This document shows positions 12,256-23,141 of a stretch of 64,000 bases of DNA, one piece after another (position 1 is the first letter of the stretch; each line of letters begins with the position of its first letter). The notes under the pieces are model-generated. The model saw only the letters and a list, made by a program, of their open reading frames with translations, searched no databases and was not told where the DNA came from. The DNA comes from Notospermus geniculatus (lineage: Eukaryota; Nemertea; Pilidiophora; Heteronemertea; Lineidae). The position numbers and the translations under genes were made by a program. Where the stretch lies: contig NMRB01000036.1 in the NCBI GenBank assembly GCA_002633025.1, forward strand, positions 118,114 through 182,113, read 5' to 3'.

Positions 12256-12460
12256 TCACATTGACCTTGCCCTTTGTTCTTATCTGACCTTGACTTTCAG
12301 TTTTCAGCCCTTGACCTTTCACCTCCCCTCTCCACATCTTTTCCATGACTCTGACCTTTGTCCTTACCAAGATCAATGACCTTGACCTTCCATGCAAACT
12401 AAATGACCTTGACATTCCATCTCAATGTCCCCACTGTCCTTCATGTGTGACCTTCACCCT
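12256..12460. repeat. Cluster of TGACCTT half-sites
   Basis: About seven TGACCTT or TGACCTTGAC words occur in 200 bp of the intron before the exon at 12590, for example near 12260, 12283, 12310, 12349, 12374, 12401 and 12445. They are irregularly spaced and pyrimidine-rich, which suggests a decayed simple repeat. TGACCTT is also the complement of the monomeric nuclear-receptor site AAGGTCA. Confidence 0.45.
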
Positions 12461-12589
12461 CCGTCTGTACAAGTGGACTCGACTAATGTATTCCTGCATA
12501 ATTTATTTGTCTTTATTTTGTTTCTGCATCGAAACCCTTTCTAGCTGCATCCATGTTTCAACAGTTTTGCTTGCATGTCCCCATTCTAG

Positions 12590-12661
12590 GTCACTATGAA
12601 GATCGCCACAAGGGACAAAGTAAAGATACCTCGCCTGTTAATGGCACGGGGAATGGAACAG
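12590..12661 (+). CDS. Exon after the LIM domain, polar linker
   Basis: The acceptor (tccccattctag) and donor (aacag/gtatgg) bound 72 nt, phase 1 to phase 1, joining exactly to the LIM exon. The peptide reads HYEDRHKGQSKDTSP and then a G/N/T-rich stretch. EPLIN-type proteins continue after the LIM domain with a short G/N-Y-D/E-rich segment, which fits. It is probably a disordered linker. Confidence 0.75.
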
Positions 12662-13890
12662 GTATGGGATAATCTGAGTGTGATTCTCTAGGCTAGTAGA
12701 CCCACACACATCCTGACATTCAGCATCCAAAAGAGCATTTTGAAGGTATCCATCCAATCCAAGCGTTGTGACCAGGTTGTTGCATTTACCGTAGTTGGCT
12801 TGGGCAAAATTTGTTCTAAATAAAGTTCATAAGAAATGGATTGGATGGATGCTGGATGAAAGCGTTCGACCCTTATGGTCGGTGATCCCCTAACTAACTG
12901 GCCGTTATACCAGAGACCCTTCCAGTCTGTCACTAGCAAGGAAACTCAAGACATACTCTGCAACTGTGTCTGTTTACCTCTTGGTTGCTGATACGTTGCT
13001 CAATATCCAAATTTCCTTGCCTGTGAAAATGACCTGAGTCGCACATATAGACTGGCACTAGTATAGCAGTACATGCAGTTGGTTGTAGACAACGTTCATG
13101 AAGCAAACGTAGGATAAAATCTTGTTGAAAAGAACTTAATGGAGTAAATTGTGGCATGAACTGAATAGTACCAGTAGTTCAAAAATTGGGAAAAAGTAGT
13201 GGATACAGTTGGAAAAAAGATTCCATAGACTGAGATGTAGTTGTAAAATTGGACAAGTACAATGTAGTGGATATAGTTGAGATTGAGATGTAGTGTAGAA
13301 TATAGTTGAAATCTAGCTGCCGGTGTTGGTTCATAGCTTGCACGATCCACTCCAGAGAAGTGGGAAACATTCACAAAGCCAGCATCATCACAGAAATTGC
13401 AATAGATTCAGCTGTAATGGTGTTCTATCAAGGAATGCTATGAGTTTCTTGAAAACATCACCAGTCTCCCCAGAAATAAAGAGTGTGGACGTGTTTTGTG
13501 TGTGCCGTGCATGGAGGTATACCAGGAAATACCAAGCTAAAGTTTGTGTGGCCCCTCGGTTTGGCTTCCCCAATCTGAAACCCCCTTTGCTGAATGTTAA
13601 GGGTTCAATGATGTGTGTGTTTCTATAAAAGTCAATGTTGAATTTTTAATCATACAAAACTTTGCTTTGTTCTTCTAATGTGTGAGGTTTTTAAGTGTTG
13701 TCGACTTCCGATAGTGACCAATCTGCTGAAGAATGAGAGCGTGTCACCTTCTGTTTGACTTGTGATCTTTTTTATGGTGTTCTGTGTTTAAATCGAGTGT
13801 TTTTTTTCACCACTTGCACTAACAAATTGACTGGAATTCTTGTCAGAGTGAGGTTCGATCCCTAGTCGGCCCTGCTCTTCAAGTGATTCT
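12662..13890. other. Intron with a SINE B-box fragment
   Basis: No coding exon was recognised. Near 13850-13872 the sequence gaggttcgatccctagtcgg has a perfect RNA polymerase III B box (GGTTCGATCCC), so a tRNA-derived SINE remnant is likely there. The rest is AT-rich DNA with only short frames. Confidence 0.45.
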
Positions 13891-14449
13891 TGCTGAAACT
13901 TCTCTCAGACTTTTGAAAGCCTCAAGCTTCAAGGTTCAGAGAATCCTTTTCTGGCAATTCATGTCATGATCACATGTTGTATTGAAGTCCGCTTGTTGTT
14001 TTTCTTTGAGATTCATTTCAATTCTGTCATTGCGCTTATAGTAGCTATTGTCATATGCCACATCTTCCTCAACATGAGTATATTTCATGCCTTCTTTCGT
14101 GCATTTAAATTTTCTTTAAACAATACTATTGCTTGAAGTAACCAGCATTAACTTACGTATTCCTCATCTTTTCTGCTACAAATCAGCAAGTGTCATTTCA
14201 CTGAATATCTCATACCAGTATATCAAACTTTTCATTTCTTAACTCTCCAATACTGACATGGCATTGTTATACTATGAAGCTTCTTCAGTTTGGGTGTTAC
14301 CCTTTTGCCTGGTTGGGAATGAGGTAGAAAGTAGGCCCAGGGCCCCATATTAAAATTTCTTGATGTCATGAAGAGATTTGCCGATATGTTGCATACATGC
14401 TCCAAATCAGTAGATTACTCAAATTGTGCCCCTCCAATTTCTCTCGCAA

Positions 14450-14562
14450 GTTGACTTTCTATGGGCAACTCAACCGTAGGTAACTACGGGCAGTCGTTTG
14501 TGACACTGAAGGTGTAGGCCGTAAGGAAACCAACAGTGGTGAATCACCCATTGAAAGCCACC
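14450..14562. mobile_element. MITE, GTTGGCTYTC family, copy 2 (in duplication unit 1)
   Basis: It starts gttgactttctatgggcaac and ends cacccattgaaagccacc, shorter than the copy at 7901-8077. It is the unit-1 counterpart of 15590-15959. Confidence 0.55.
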
Positions 14563-14641
14563 TCTTATGTGGAGGAGCATATTTAGTTTAGTCAACTTCT
14601 TCTTTCTGTCCCATTAATCTTGTCTATTTTTGCTTTAACAG

Positions 14642-14686
14642 TGAGCGTTGATGAAGGAGGAGAAGCCCCAGAAGTGATCAGACCTG
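14642..14686 (+). CDS. 45-nt exon, copy a of a duplicated exon
   Basis: The acceptor (tttttgctttaacag) and donor (cctg/gtaagg) bound 45 nt in phase 1 at both ends. With the preceding G it reads VSVDEGGEAPEVIRP, an acidic linker. Because the exon is symmetric, using copy a, copy b or both leaves the frame intact. The sequence is identical in the copy at 16039-16083. Confidence 0.75.
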
Positions 14687-15589
14687 GTAAGGTTTTATTT
14701 TCCCCGTAAAAGGCCTGAGTTATTCTTGTTCAAAAAGTAATACTCCAAAGAATATTAATAGATTTTTGTGCTCATGATTTATGGTAAAATGTTTGGCGAA
14801 AATCTTGGAAGAAACTACTCCTGATTTGGCAGTTCAAGGGTTATTGTGAATGAGAGATGTGATGTGTGGTTGTATGGTGTGATTGTTGTCCTGTGTGAGG
14901 TTATACTACAAATGGAAGGAAACCAGAAGAAGCTGTAAAACGACTTGAATGAAAATACGAAGGGGTACAACAGCTGGAATGCTCGTACGGAAATCTGAGG
15001 ATGGAGTTGATGAAATGGAAAACTTCTCTCAGACTTTTGAAAGCCTCAAGCTTCAAGGTTCAGAGAACCTTTTTCTGGCAACCTCGTGTCATGATCACAT
15101 GTTGTATTGAAGTCCGCTTGTTGTTTTTCTTTGAGATTCATTTCAATTCTGTCATTGCGCTTATAGTAGCTATTGTCATATGCCACATCTTTCTCAACAT
15201 GAGTATATTTCATGCCTTCTTTCGTGCATTTAAATTTTCTTTAAACAATACTATTGCTTGAAGTAACCAGCATTAATACTCGTTACGTATTCCTCATCTT
15301 TTCTGCTATAAATCAGCAAGTGTCATTTCACTGAATATCTCATACCAGTATATCAAACTTTTCATTTCTTAACTCTCCAATACTGACATGGCATTGTTAT
15401 ACTATGAAGCTTCTTCAGTTTGAGTGTTACCCTTTTGCCTGGTTGGGAACGAGGTAGAAAGTAGGCCCAGGGCCCCATATTAAAATTTCTTGATGTCATG
15501 AAGAGATTTGCCGATATGTTGCATACATGCTCCAAATCAGTAGATTACTCAAATTGTGCCCCTCCAATTTCTCTCGCAAGTTGGCTCTC

Positions 15590-15959
15590 TATTGGCAACT
15601 CAACCGTAGGTAACTACGGGCAGTCGTTTGTGACACTTAAAGCCCCACTGTATTGAATGTGAAAAACGCAAATCATCGCCGCGATTCTCACACGACGTCA
15701 GCGTAGTGTAAAATGTACTATGCTCTGTCAGAATACATTAGAGCTCTCCCCGCAGTTTTTTCCAATGCGTGCTGAAAACTAGGCCTTGATTCTGCGAAGT
15801 GCGTATCAGACAAGCATTTTGGGGACCTTCACGAGGCTATGGGACCTCTATGTGCACTCTCCTAACTTTTTGAAAATATCGTAATATTCAATACTGTGGG
15901 GCTTTAAGGCGTAGGCCGTAAGGGAACCAACAATGGTGAATCACCCATTGAGAGCCAAC
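15590..15959. mobile_element. MITE, GTTGGCTYTC family, copy 3, interrupted by a TTAA element
   Basis: The ends gttggctctctattggcaac and tcacccattgagagccaac are inverted copies. A 263-bp element is inserted in the middle (15641-15903), so this is a nested insertion. Confidence 0.6.
15641..15903. mobile_element. 263-bp piggyBac-type MITE, TTAA target duplication
   Basis: Terminal inverted repeats of about 19 bp start AGCCCCACTGTATTGAAT at the left; the right end inverts to AGCCCCACAGTATTGAAT. TTAA flanks both sides (15637-15640 and 15904-15907), the signature target of piggyBac elements. The paralogous unit 1 lacks the insert and shows an empty site near 14517, which confirms the borders. There is no coding capacity. 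Confidence 0.88.
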
Positions 15960-16038
15960 TCTCATGTGGAGGAGCATATTTAGTTTAGTCAACTTCTTCT
16001 TTCTGTCCCATTAATCTTGTCTATTTTTGCTTTAACAG

Positions 16039-16083
16039 TGAGCGTTGATGAAGGAGGAGAAGCCCCAGAAGTGATCAGACCTG
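16039..16083 (+). CDS. 45-nt exon, copy b of a duplicated exon
   Basis: It is the same exon as 14642-14686, with the same acceptor, donor and phase 1/1 borders and no base change. Tandem inclusion would give two successive 15-residue acidic repeats. Whether both are used cannot be told from DNA. Confidence 0.72.
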
Positions 16084-16414
16084 GTAAGGTTTTATTTTCC
16101 CCGTAAAAGGCCTGAGTTATTCTTGTTCAAGAAGTAATACTCCAAAGAATGTTAATAGATTTTTGTGCTCATGATTTATGGTAAAATGTTCGGCGAAAAT
16201 CTTGGAAACTACTCCTGATTTGGCAGTTCAAGGGTTGTTGTGAATGAGAGATGTGATGTGTGGTTGTATGGTGTGATTGTTGTCCTGTGTGAGGTTATAC
16301 TACAAATGGAAGGAAACCAAAAGAAGCTGTAAAACGACTTGAATGAAAATACGAAGGGGTACAACAGCTGGAATGCTCGTACGGAAATCTGAGGATGGAG
16401 TTGATGAAATGGAG

Positions 16415-16471
16415 AGGTGCTAGCCCTTGATAATGTCAGCCTGGATGACGATGATCTGCCTACAAAACAAG
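16415..16471 (+). CDS. Putative 57-nt acidic exon
   Basis: From GAG/AGGTGC to the strong donor caag/gtaaga, the frame gives EVLALDNVSLDDDDLPTKQ, phase 1 to phase 1, matching the preceding exon. The acceptor is weak: the 30 bases before it are purine-rich with no pyrimidine tract. It also sits at the right breakpoint of the segmental duplication. The phase fit and peptide favour a real exon, but the start is uncertain. Confidence 0.45.
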
Positions 16472-17480
16472 GTAAGACCACCAAGTCTTTATAAGTGATC
16501 AATTTTCTGACAGATTGCTGGTTTTGTTGTGATCAACAATAGAAAAATGCCCCCTTGGCGAGAAACCTCAGATGCAAGCTTGAGAGCAGAAAAAGTCTGT
16601 TGGCAGTGAATCATAATGGTGGTCTGGGGTTTGTTTTATAAGTTGTACAATAGGTGGCAGCATTGTTCTCCAGTTATGGCTTACACCCAAGCTGCTGATA
16701 CTTTGGACGCTGATGCTGTGGTGAATCGGCTATTCGTTGAGTTTCCTTGGTTACCATCACTTCAAGTTTTTATGATTAATTGGAAAAAAGACGGCAATGA
16801 AAATCATTGGGTTGCCTCTTGTGGTCTCCAATGAGTCATAATCATCAGTATGTTGGTGTTCTGAACGTGGATTGGTCCGTGATTCCTGGAGGGCTTAGTG
16901 CTGAACTAAGCCAAGTCTGCAGTCAAAGCCAGTACAGCCCCTTGATGATCAGTGGGAGCTGGACACTTGAAGTAATAGCTTTAGCATATTACTTAGTACA
17001 CTCTGCTGTAGAATGTAGCTATTGCTTCACTCATCCATTCCCCCCACTGATCACTTGTGGAGTAGGCCCAACATCATCAGGGGAATCCAGGGTTTCGGAA
17101 AAGAGGGGGCACCCTGTGCTAGAAATACATGTATTGAAATTTCAGAATTTCACCGTTGATTTTACAGATTGGCCAAAACAGGAGACAAGTACGGGGTGGG
17201 TGGGGGTGGGGGCAAAGCTTTCATGGTTGATGTCCGCCAGTGATTTGTTGATGCAGATCATTGTCAGAAGACCATATATTATTGATATGACAATTCTTCC
17301 TCAATTATGATCTTGCATGTGAGAAATGTTCATTGTTGTCCTCCGTCAACCATAGTTACCAGTACTGTTTTAAATACCATCAACACTACACACTGCACAC
17401 TGCACATTGTAGCAGAAAATCTCATAAAATTCTCATCGTGCTATTTAAGCCAATGCATGTATTCATTTCAATTTGTTCAG

Positions 17481-17563
17481 GCGATAAATCAAAAAGTGTG
17501 GAGGTTGTACCAGATGGCTGCCTGGTTTATATCAGATCATTCATGCTTTATTACTGGGAATAA
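17481..17563 (+). CDS. Possible terminal exon of a short LIM isoform
   Basis: After the acceptor caatttgttcag, a frame in the required phase 1 reads DKSKSVEVVPDG and runs to a TAA at 17561-17563. If used, it would end the LIM protein here, well before the acidic exon at 45105. A donor inside the exon is not obvious. No nearby AATAAA was identified, so this is tentative. Confidence 0.35.
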
Positions 17564-18119
17564 TTGTCTCTAATGGTTGTACATTTCAGCAATGATGGCA
17601 GTATCAAAAAAGCACTCTGAAATTCGTGCATATTTTATCAGCCTGTGAAATGATAATGGGGAGACTGGTCCTGTGTTAGCAGGTTCATAAGCAGGTGAAC
17701 CTGAACTTAGTCAGCTGTGAGGTGGAGTGTTATGTTGGCAGGGCTGAGCTCCTTCAAGGTGGCCTGTAGGCCTACAGAAGGCACTATGTTGATGAGGTTT
17801 GAAATGTCATGATATGTTTGTGTACTTTGTGGTTGGAATTGACCAGGATTGACTCATTCTCAAGCCTGTGCCCACAGATGGCTGTCATGTTGATAACCCA
17901 CTCCTATACATCACTGTATAAGATAGCGAGTCCCTGGAGACCATTCCATTGATGAGAGATACTGCTTTACTGTGGCGTGATGTCAATAACTGTATAACAC
18001 TGGACGTGCTAGTCTTGTTGCCTGGGCTCCATTCACTGAGACATCAGACTGCTTTGCTTCTTAAGCTACTTAATCAAAACCGTAGGACTGGAAGCAAAAC
18101 CTCTGTTGACACTGTATTT
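17564..18119. other. Nothing recognised
   Basis: Non-repetitive DNA without splice-bounded frames or recognised motifs. Confidence 0.35.
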
Positions 18120-19225
18120 TTAGCTCACTGAGGTGAGCTATTACGATGGTGCAGCGTCCGTCGTCCGTCGTCGTCCGTCGTCCGTCGTGGTCCGTTAGCA
18201 GGGCACGTTTCGTAACCGCTGGAGCTATTGATCTGAAACTTGGTACATATATATCCCTAGGTCAGATGACCCATGACACCAAGTTTCGGTCCCATTCAAC
18301 TCTCAGTTTGGCCACCAGGTGGCGGAAACCAAAAACACAAAAAGTGCAATAACTCCTAAACTAATGATTAGATCATCTCCAAATTTTTATCATAGGTGTA
18401 GCTAATAAGGATACATAACATATATAACGGGTTTTTGATTTGACCTACTTTTCAAGGTCACAGAGGTCAAAGTTCGACAAAAGTGACGAACCTGCCACAG
18501 TTTGTCATTATTTCACCGAGCAACTTCATATCTTGCATAAACATGCATTGGAGGGGTACCTTAAAAAATACCAAGTTTCGGCCCGATTCGACATCCAATA
18601 TGGCCGCCAGGTGGCGTAACCTGAAAATCAAGTAAGTGCTATTACTCAGGAACGGCTTGACGCAGAGTGCTCAAATTTGATATTTACCTCCATCTAGATG
18701 ACCTTTACATGCATGTCAAATTTCGGCCTGATTTGACTTCAAACATGGCCACCAGGTGGCGTAACCCAAAAATCATCAAAGTGCTGTAACTCAGGAACGC
18801 CTTAACCCAAAGCGCTCCAATGTGCTATGTGGCCCCCTGCAGATGACCTTTATGTCCATGTGAAGTTTCGGCCCAATCGGACATCCAGTATGGCCGCCAG
18901 GTGGCGTAACCCGAAAATCATCAAAGTGCTGTAACTCAGGAACGACTTGACCCGAAGCGCTCCAATGTGCTATGTGGTCCCCTGCAGATGACCTTTATGT
19001 CCATGTGAAGTTTCGGCCCAATCGGACATCCAGTATGGCCGCCAGGTGGCATAACCCGAAAATCATCAAAGTGCTGTAACTCAGGAACGACTTGACCCGA
19101 AGCGCTCCAATGTGCTATGTGGTCCCCTGCAGATGACCTTTATGTGCATGTGAAGTTCCAGCCCGATCGGACATCCAATATGGCCGCCAGGTGGCGTAAC
19201 CCAAAAATCATCAAAATCTTTTCTG
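18120..19225. repeat. 145-bp tandem repeat with palindromic head and GTCC-rich tract
   Basis: It begins with the palindrome TAGCTCACtgaGGTGAGCTA (18120-18139), followed by a GTCCGTCG-rich tract (18155-18190). About seven units follow. The most regular have gtgctgtaac starts at 18781, 18926 and 19071, exactly 145 bp apart. Every unit holds C-C-R-C-C-A-G-G-T-G-G-C. Related partial copies occur at 26590-26890 and 34930-35065, so this is a dispersed family. Confidence 0.85.
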
Positions 19226-19369
19226 GGAATGGCTTGACCCAGATTGCTCATAACTGATGTGTACCTCCCTCCGTCATTAGACTATTATGTCCAACCCAGT
19301 GAGCACATGGTCCATGGACCATTTCATTAAAACCATGAATCCACTTAGAAACTACATGCACCATAAATT

Positions 19370-19447
19370 TACTCCGAAACTACCATAAATTCACTCCAAA
19401 ACTACCATAAATTCCCACCAAAACTACCATAAATTCACTCCGAAGCT
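19370..19447. repeat. Minisatellite, ~21-bp unit
   Basis: There are four imperfect copies of accataaattcactccgaaa. The array is short and has no coding frame of interest. Confidence 0.65.
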
Positions 19448-22400
19448 ACCTTCAACTCGAGAGCTAATAACCATAGCAACTGCTTCCACTCACTGAAGAC
19501 AATGAGGTGTTCAAGTTATAAATTCTGGAGAGTTGTCTCGCAAATTTTGTTTGAGTTATTTGTGTGTCTTGCTCTTGCGCAAGATCAATAAATGAATTAA
19601 TTGCCAGCGCAGACTAAACCAACATTGAGGAGGTGGGGGTCGGAGAGATTGCAGTGTGAGACATTTTGCAAAGTGTATCAATCGAACGAAGTTGCCATAT
19701 TGTTGAATATCCCTCATATCCTGAACATCCCATTTGGGAAAGCATCACTACTTCCATTCATTTTGAAACGTATTCAATCAAACATCCGTCGCTGTCTTTC
19801 CAGTTGGTTGAGTCCATTTTCCGAGCTCCCCCTCCTGACGCGTGTCTCTTGTTTCCCAGAAATGTGGCGCATGGTCATTGTTCGAGTCCTGTTGAATCAG
19901 TCGGCTGGCGGATACAGTCAGACTCCGTATTGTGCACAGTCTCCGTGCAATAGATAAAGTCGGACAAAGACTGGCTTGTCATTTTGATGGGACTTCACTC
20001 CCTGTCATTTCAACATTAATTACAATTTGTTCATTTGTTATTTTGGATTATCAGTATTTTGGTAAGTCATTAAGAAATATACCATTACTTGCTGATAATT
20101 TATTGGCTTGCTTTGCAAATTCAAATCCAGACACTTGTATATTTAATATGACAGATGGCTGAGTGGCTGACTGCCAATGTTTTCACTGTGCTACTCTTTC
20201 AATGCTTCATTTGTGTTTTACCTTAAATGAAATCTTGGGGGAGGGGGTTGCATTGCGCCCTGAAATAGTCCTTTTATACTGAATACCTGGTTGGTAGGAT
20301 TTTAGCCTCTGCTGCATTTTGTGCTAACTCTGGTCGGTCAAAACTAAGGAATATTCCCGTTAGAGGTTTTTTTGGTAAACTTTACTTATCATAACAAACC
20401 TGACTCTCTGTATACTGTAGCTAGTGAAGTTGGAGCCCTTTGGAAGTCTTTAATTTGTGGCAGCTTCTAAAGAAAAAAATTACACCTGTTTCACACTAAT
20501 AACATTAATAATAATAATAATAATTTATTTTTAATAAAGTGATTTACATCAAGGATCTCAAACCGCTGTACAAACTTCACTGCAGCTAATCGGCATGATA
20601 AAAATTTTTTAAAAAGATAAGTTTTAAGAGCACCCTTAAAAGAATTAAAGACCGTGATAGACACTTCTTCTATTGGGGCTCTGGTTTCCTCCTACATTTT
20701 GTGAATGTCACCCAGTATTGTTTGATGAGCAGCAAAAATGCCCTGACTTGGTGCACGCACTCCCAAAATAATATTTCTACCGTTATTTTGAGATTGATTT
20801 TGACTATCTATGCAAACAGGATGTTAGACCGCCACGACAAAGCGCTTTGTCACTTTAGCAGTTCCCGCACTCCAATGACACAGACATTTTGATAAAAAAT
20901 CGTGAAAAATTCTCTTTGTGAATCATCCTCGTGTCATTCATTAATCTTCCCTGGGCATGAAGAGTTCAACAAGACAGACATGCTTATCAAAATGTCTACT
21001 CGTATCGATCACGTAATAATTGTATGATCGAGTTACACGCTGTGATGTTCATTTTGGTTCACGTTCGGGTGTGGCGTGGCCTCAGGAGGTGACGTGTATC
21101 GAGTGATGTGTAAAATAACCATTCAAAAGAAAGCCACATGTGCTGTCTTGTGTGCACGCAGGTTTGATCCCATACTGAGCTCTGATCTGGCACAACTGTA
21201 GGCCTGGTTGCTGGTCCAAGCCCTGTACAGGGTCTGCTTCAAACTTCACGACGAAAATTCGTAATTCCAAGCAGGTCTATCTTTTCAATTTCAATCCTGA
21301 CTAAGGCCACAGGATCTGCTGGCTGATGGAGCCTCGCTAAGGCAAGAAACTCTGGTCACTGGCTTCAAGGTGTTCAGGTTAACCCCAGATTTGTGTCCAG
21401 TTTAGCCGATGGACATAAATCTTGCCATTAGTATAGGTAACCAAGGTATCCAAGGAGGAAGTAATTGATGAGACCAGTCATATGATTGTTTAATGAGTGT
21501 CTGGGAAGCTGTGCCTGGTAAAGATGGTCTGGACCATCGACTCTGGCCAGTGAGGTTGGGAAGTGACAGATGGACTTCCCTTTTAGAACACTTCATAGAA
21601 TTTGGGAACAAATATGGTCGTCGACTCCACTCTTGAGTTCAGAACCTGATGTGTGAGACTGAGAGAGGGAGTGTGACATTTGGGCCTGACTTGTTCAATC
21701 ACAGACTCGCCCAGTCACAAACTCATTGACCAGTTATGTAACATAACTGATCGAGAAAGCTCACAAGTAGTTTGTATCAATAGTGCTTGTCAACTCAGGT
21801 GAATCTCGCTCAGACAAGGACCCAATTGTGACTGAACAGAGCTGTACTCCATTCCACCTCAAACTGATCCCACTTCCACATGTAAAGTACTTAAGCATTC
21901 AGCAACTTTCCCGTTCAAACAGACTGGGCTAAAATTAGTTGGTGTCCAGTGACAATGATGATGAGTCATGATTTATCAGACATTGATCTGATTATCATGT
22001 CGCCCTTGGTCATGATGCAGACATAACCTTCTCCTGACCCTCTCTTAAGCATGGTTTGTTGCTTTCTTTTATAAATGTTGTCAAAATACTGACGTGCAAT
22101 CGACATTGATCATCATTTAAGTCAATGATCTCCCTCTCTGTCTGCGAATTTGTTTTGTAGTGGATGGGATCTAGTTTGGTAGTTGACATCCTTGACACAG
22201 TGCAACATGGATGAGATGTCGAAAAAAGAGGTACAACGGCGATACAGTAGCGGTAGTTCTGCAGCTTCCCCTTTGGTCAGAAGGAAAACAATCAAGGAGT
22301 TAGTGATGAGCTGCTTCTGAGTCCTGCCTTGACCGTGCCATGACAGTGGGGCGAAAATCTGTGATACTTGGCCTACTACTGCAGTAACTTGGTATCTATT

Positions 22401-23030
22401 GATCCATGTGTACATAAAAGTATCGATTTTGCTCCATTGTCAGTTCTGTGCTGCTTCAATTTACCAGACGATGCAGCAAATTAATACTCAACTATTTTCA
22501 ATTTGTTTGGAAAAAAGCCACGAGATTACTTTTAAAACGTTGAGAATTCTCGACATTCCAGAATAAATAACGATCGCCCTTCTGAATATGATATAATACC
22601 ACAATTTTCACATGAATCATCATACCGGTAATTGTATACCAACCTTAATCAATGACAGAACTACAAAGGTTTGCCTTATTTCCCAAATGATTATATCATA
22701 TGTTATGACAAACAATTATGAACTTTCGTTTTTGACAATGATTCGTCTTTTGTGCTGAAAGGGAAACTTCTGACGATGTGTTTTATGTAATGACACAAAA
22801 GGATTGGGAGGCTGTGTGTAATGGACCGCTGATGATGGTCTCTTGTCCCACAGAGATGACAGACAATACAACCTAATGAAATTGAGTGTACAATGAAACA
22901 GCTGACACAAGGGATCCTGTATTTCACAAAGCTGCATGGGATTAGGGATGCGTGTTGATCCCCAATGACAACGTGGCTAGACGGTTGAGTTAACCCTCCA
23001 GGTTCCACATGCATGAATTTAGTTGATGGG
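19448..23030. other. Long non-coding stretch with minor repeats
   Basis: No exon was supported. It contains an (ATA)n microsatellite near 20508-20530. Next to it is a segment with ggatctcaaaccgctgtac wording (20540-20580) that looks like a dispersed-repeat fragment. A B-box-like ggtttgatccc lies near 21160. The open frame of 118 codons at 19601 has no splice context or family resemblance. Confidence 0.4.
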
Positions 23031-23033
23031 TGG

Positions 23034-23141
23034 TATTTTAGAATGTTCCTTAACGTAGAAGTCGGCCTTAATTCTATTGTAAAACCATCAAGAACAATAG
23101 ATTTAAGGTGGACCTTAATGTTAAGGAACGTTCTAAAATAC
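23034..23141. repeat. Long imperfect hairpin (~108 bp)
   Basis: The left arm tattttagaatgttccttaa pairs with the right arm ttaaggaacgttctaaaata. The inner pairing continues through ccttaa and tctattgt around a small loop. It may be a MITE or a hairpin RNA; no flanking duplication was found. Confidence 0.55.

Larger units (their letters stand above)
13891..16410. repeat. Tandem segmental duplication carrying a coding exon
   Basis: Unit 1 (about 13891-15020) and unit 2 (about 15021-16410) are direct copies with roughly 95% or higher identity by eye. Each starts aacttctctcagacttttg and ends gatggagttgatgaaatgg. The 45-nt exon is duplicated at 14642-14686 and 16039-16083. Unit 2 is longer because a TTAA-flanked MITE lies inside it. 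The right breakpoint falls a few bases before the next candidate exon. Confidence 0.9.

Noticed and set aside
19601-19957. 118-codon plus-strand frame
   Set aside because: No family resemblance, no splice context, and an overlapping frame of equal length with different content.
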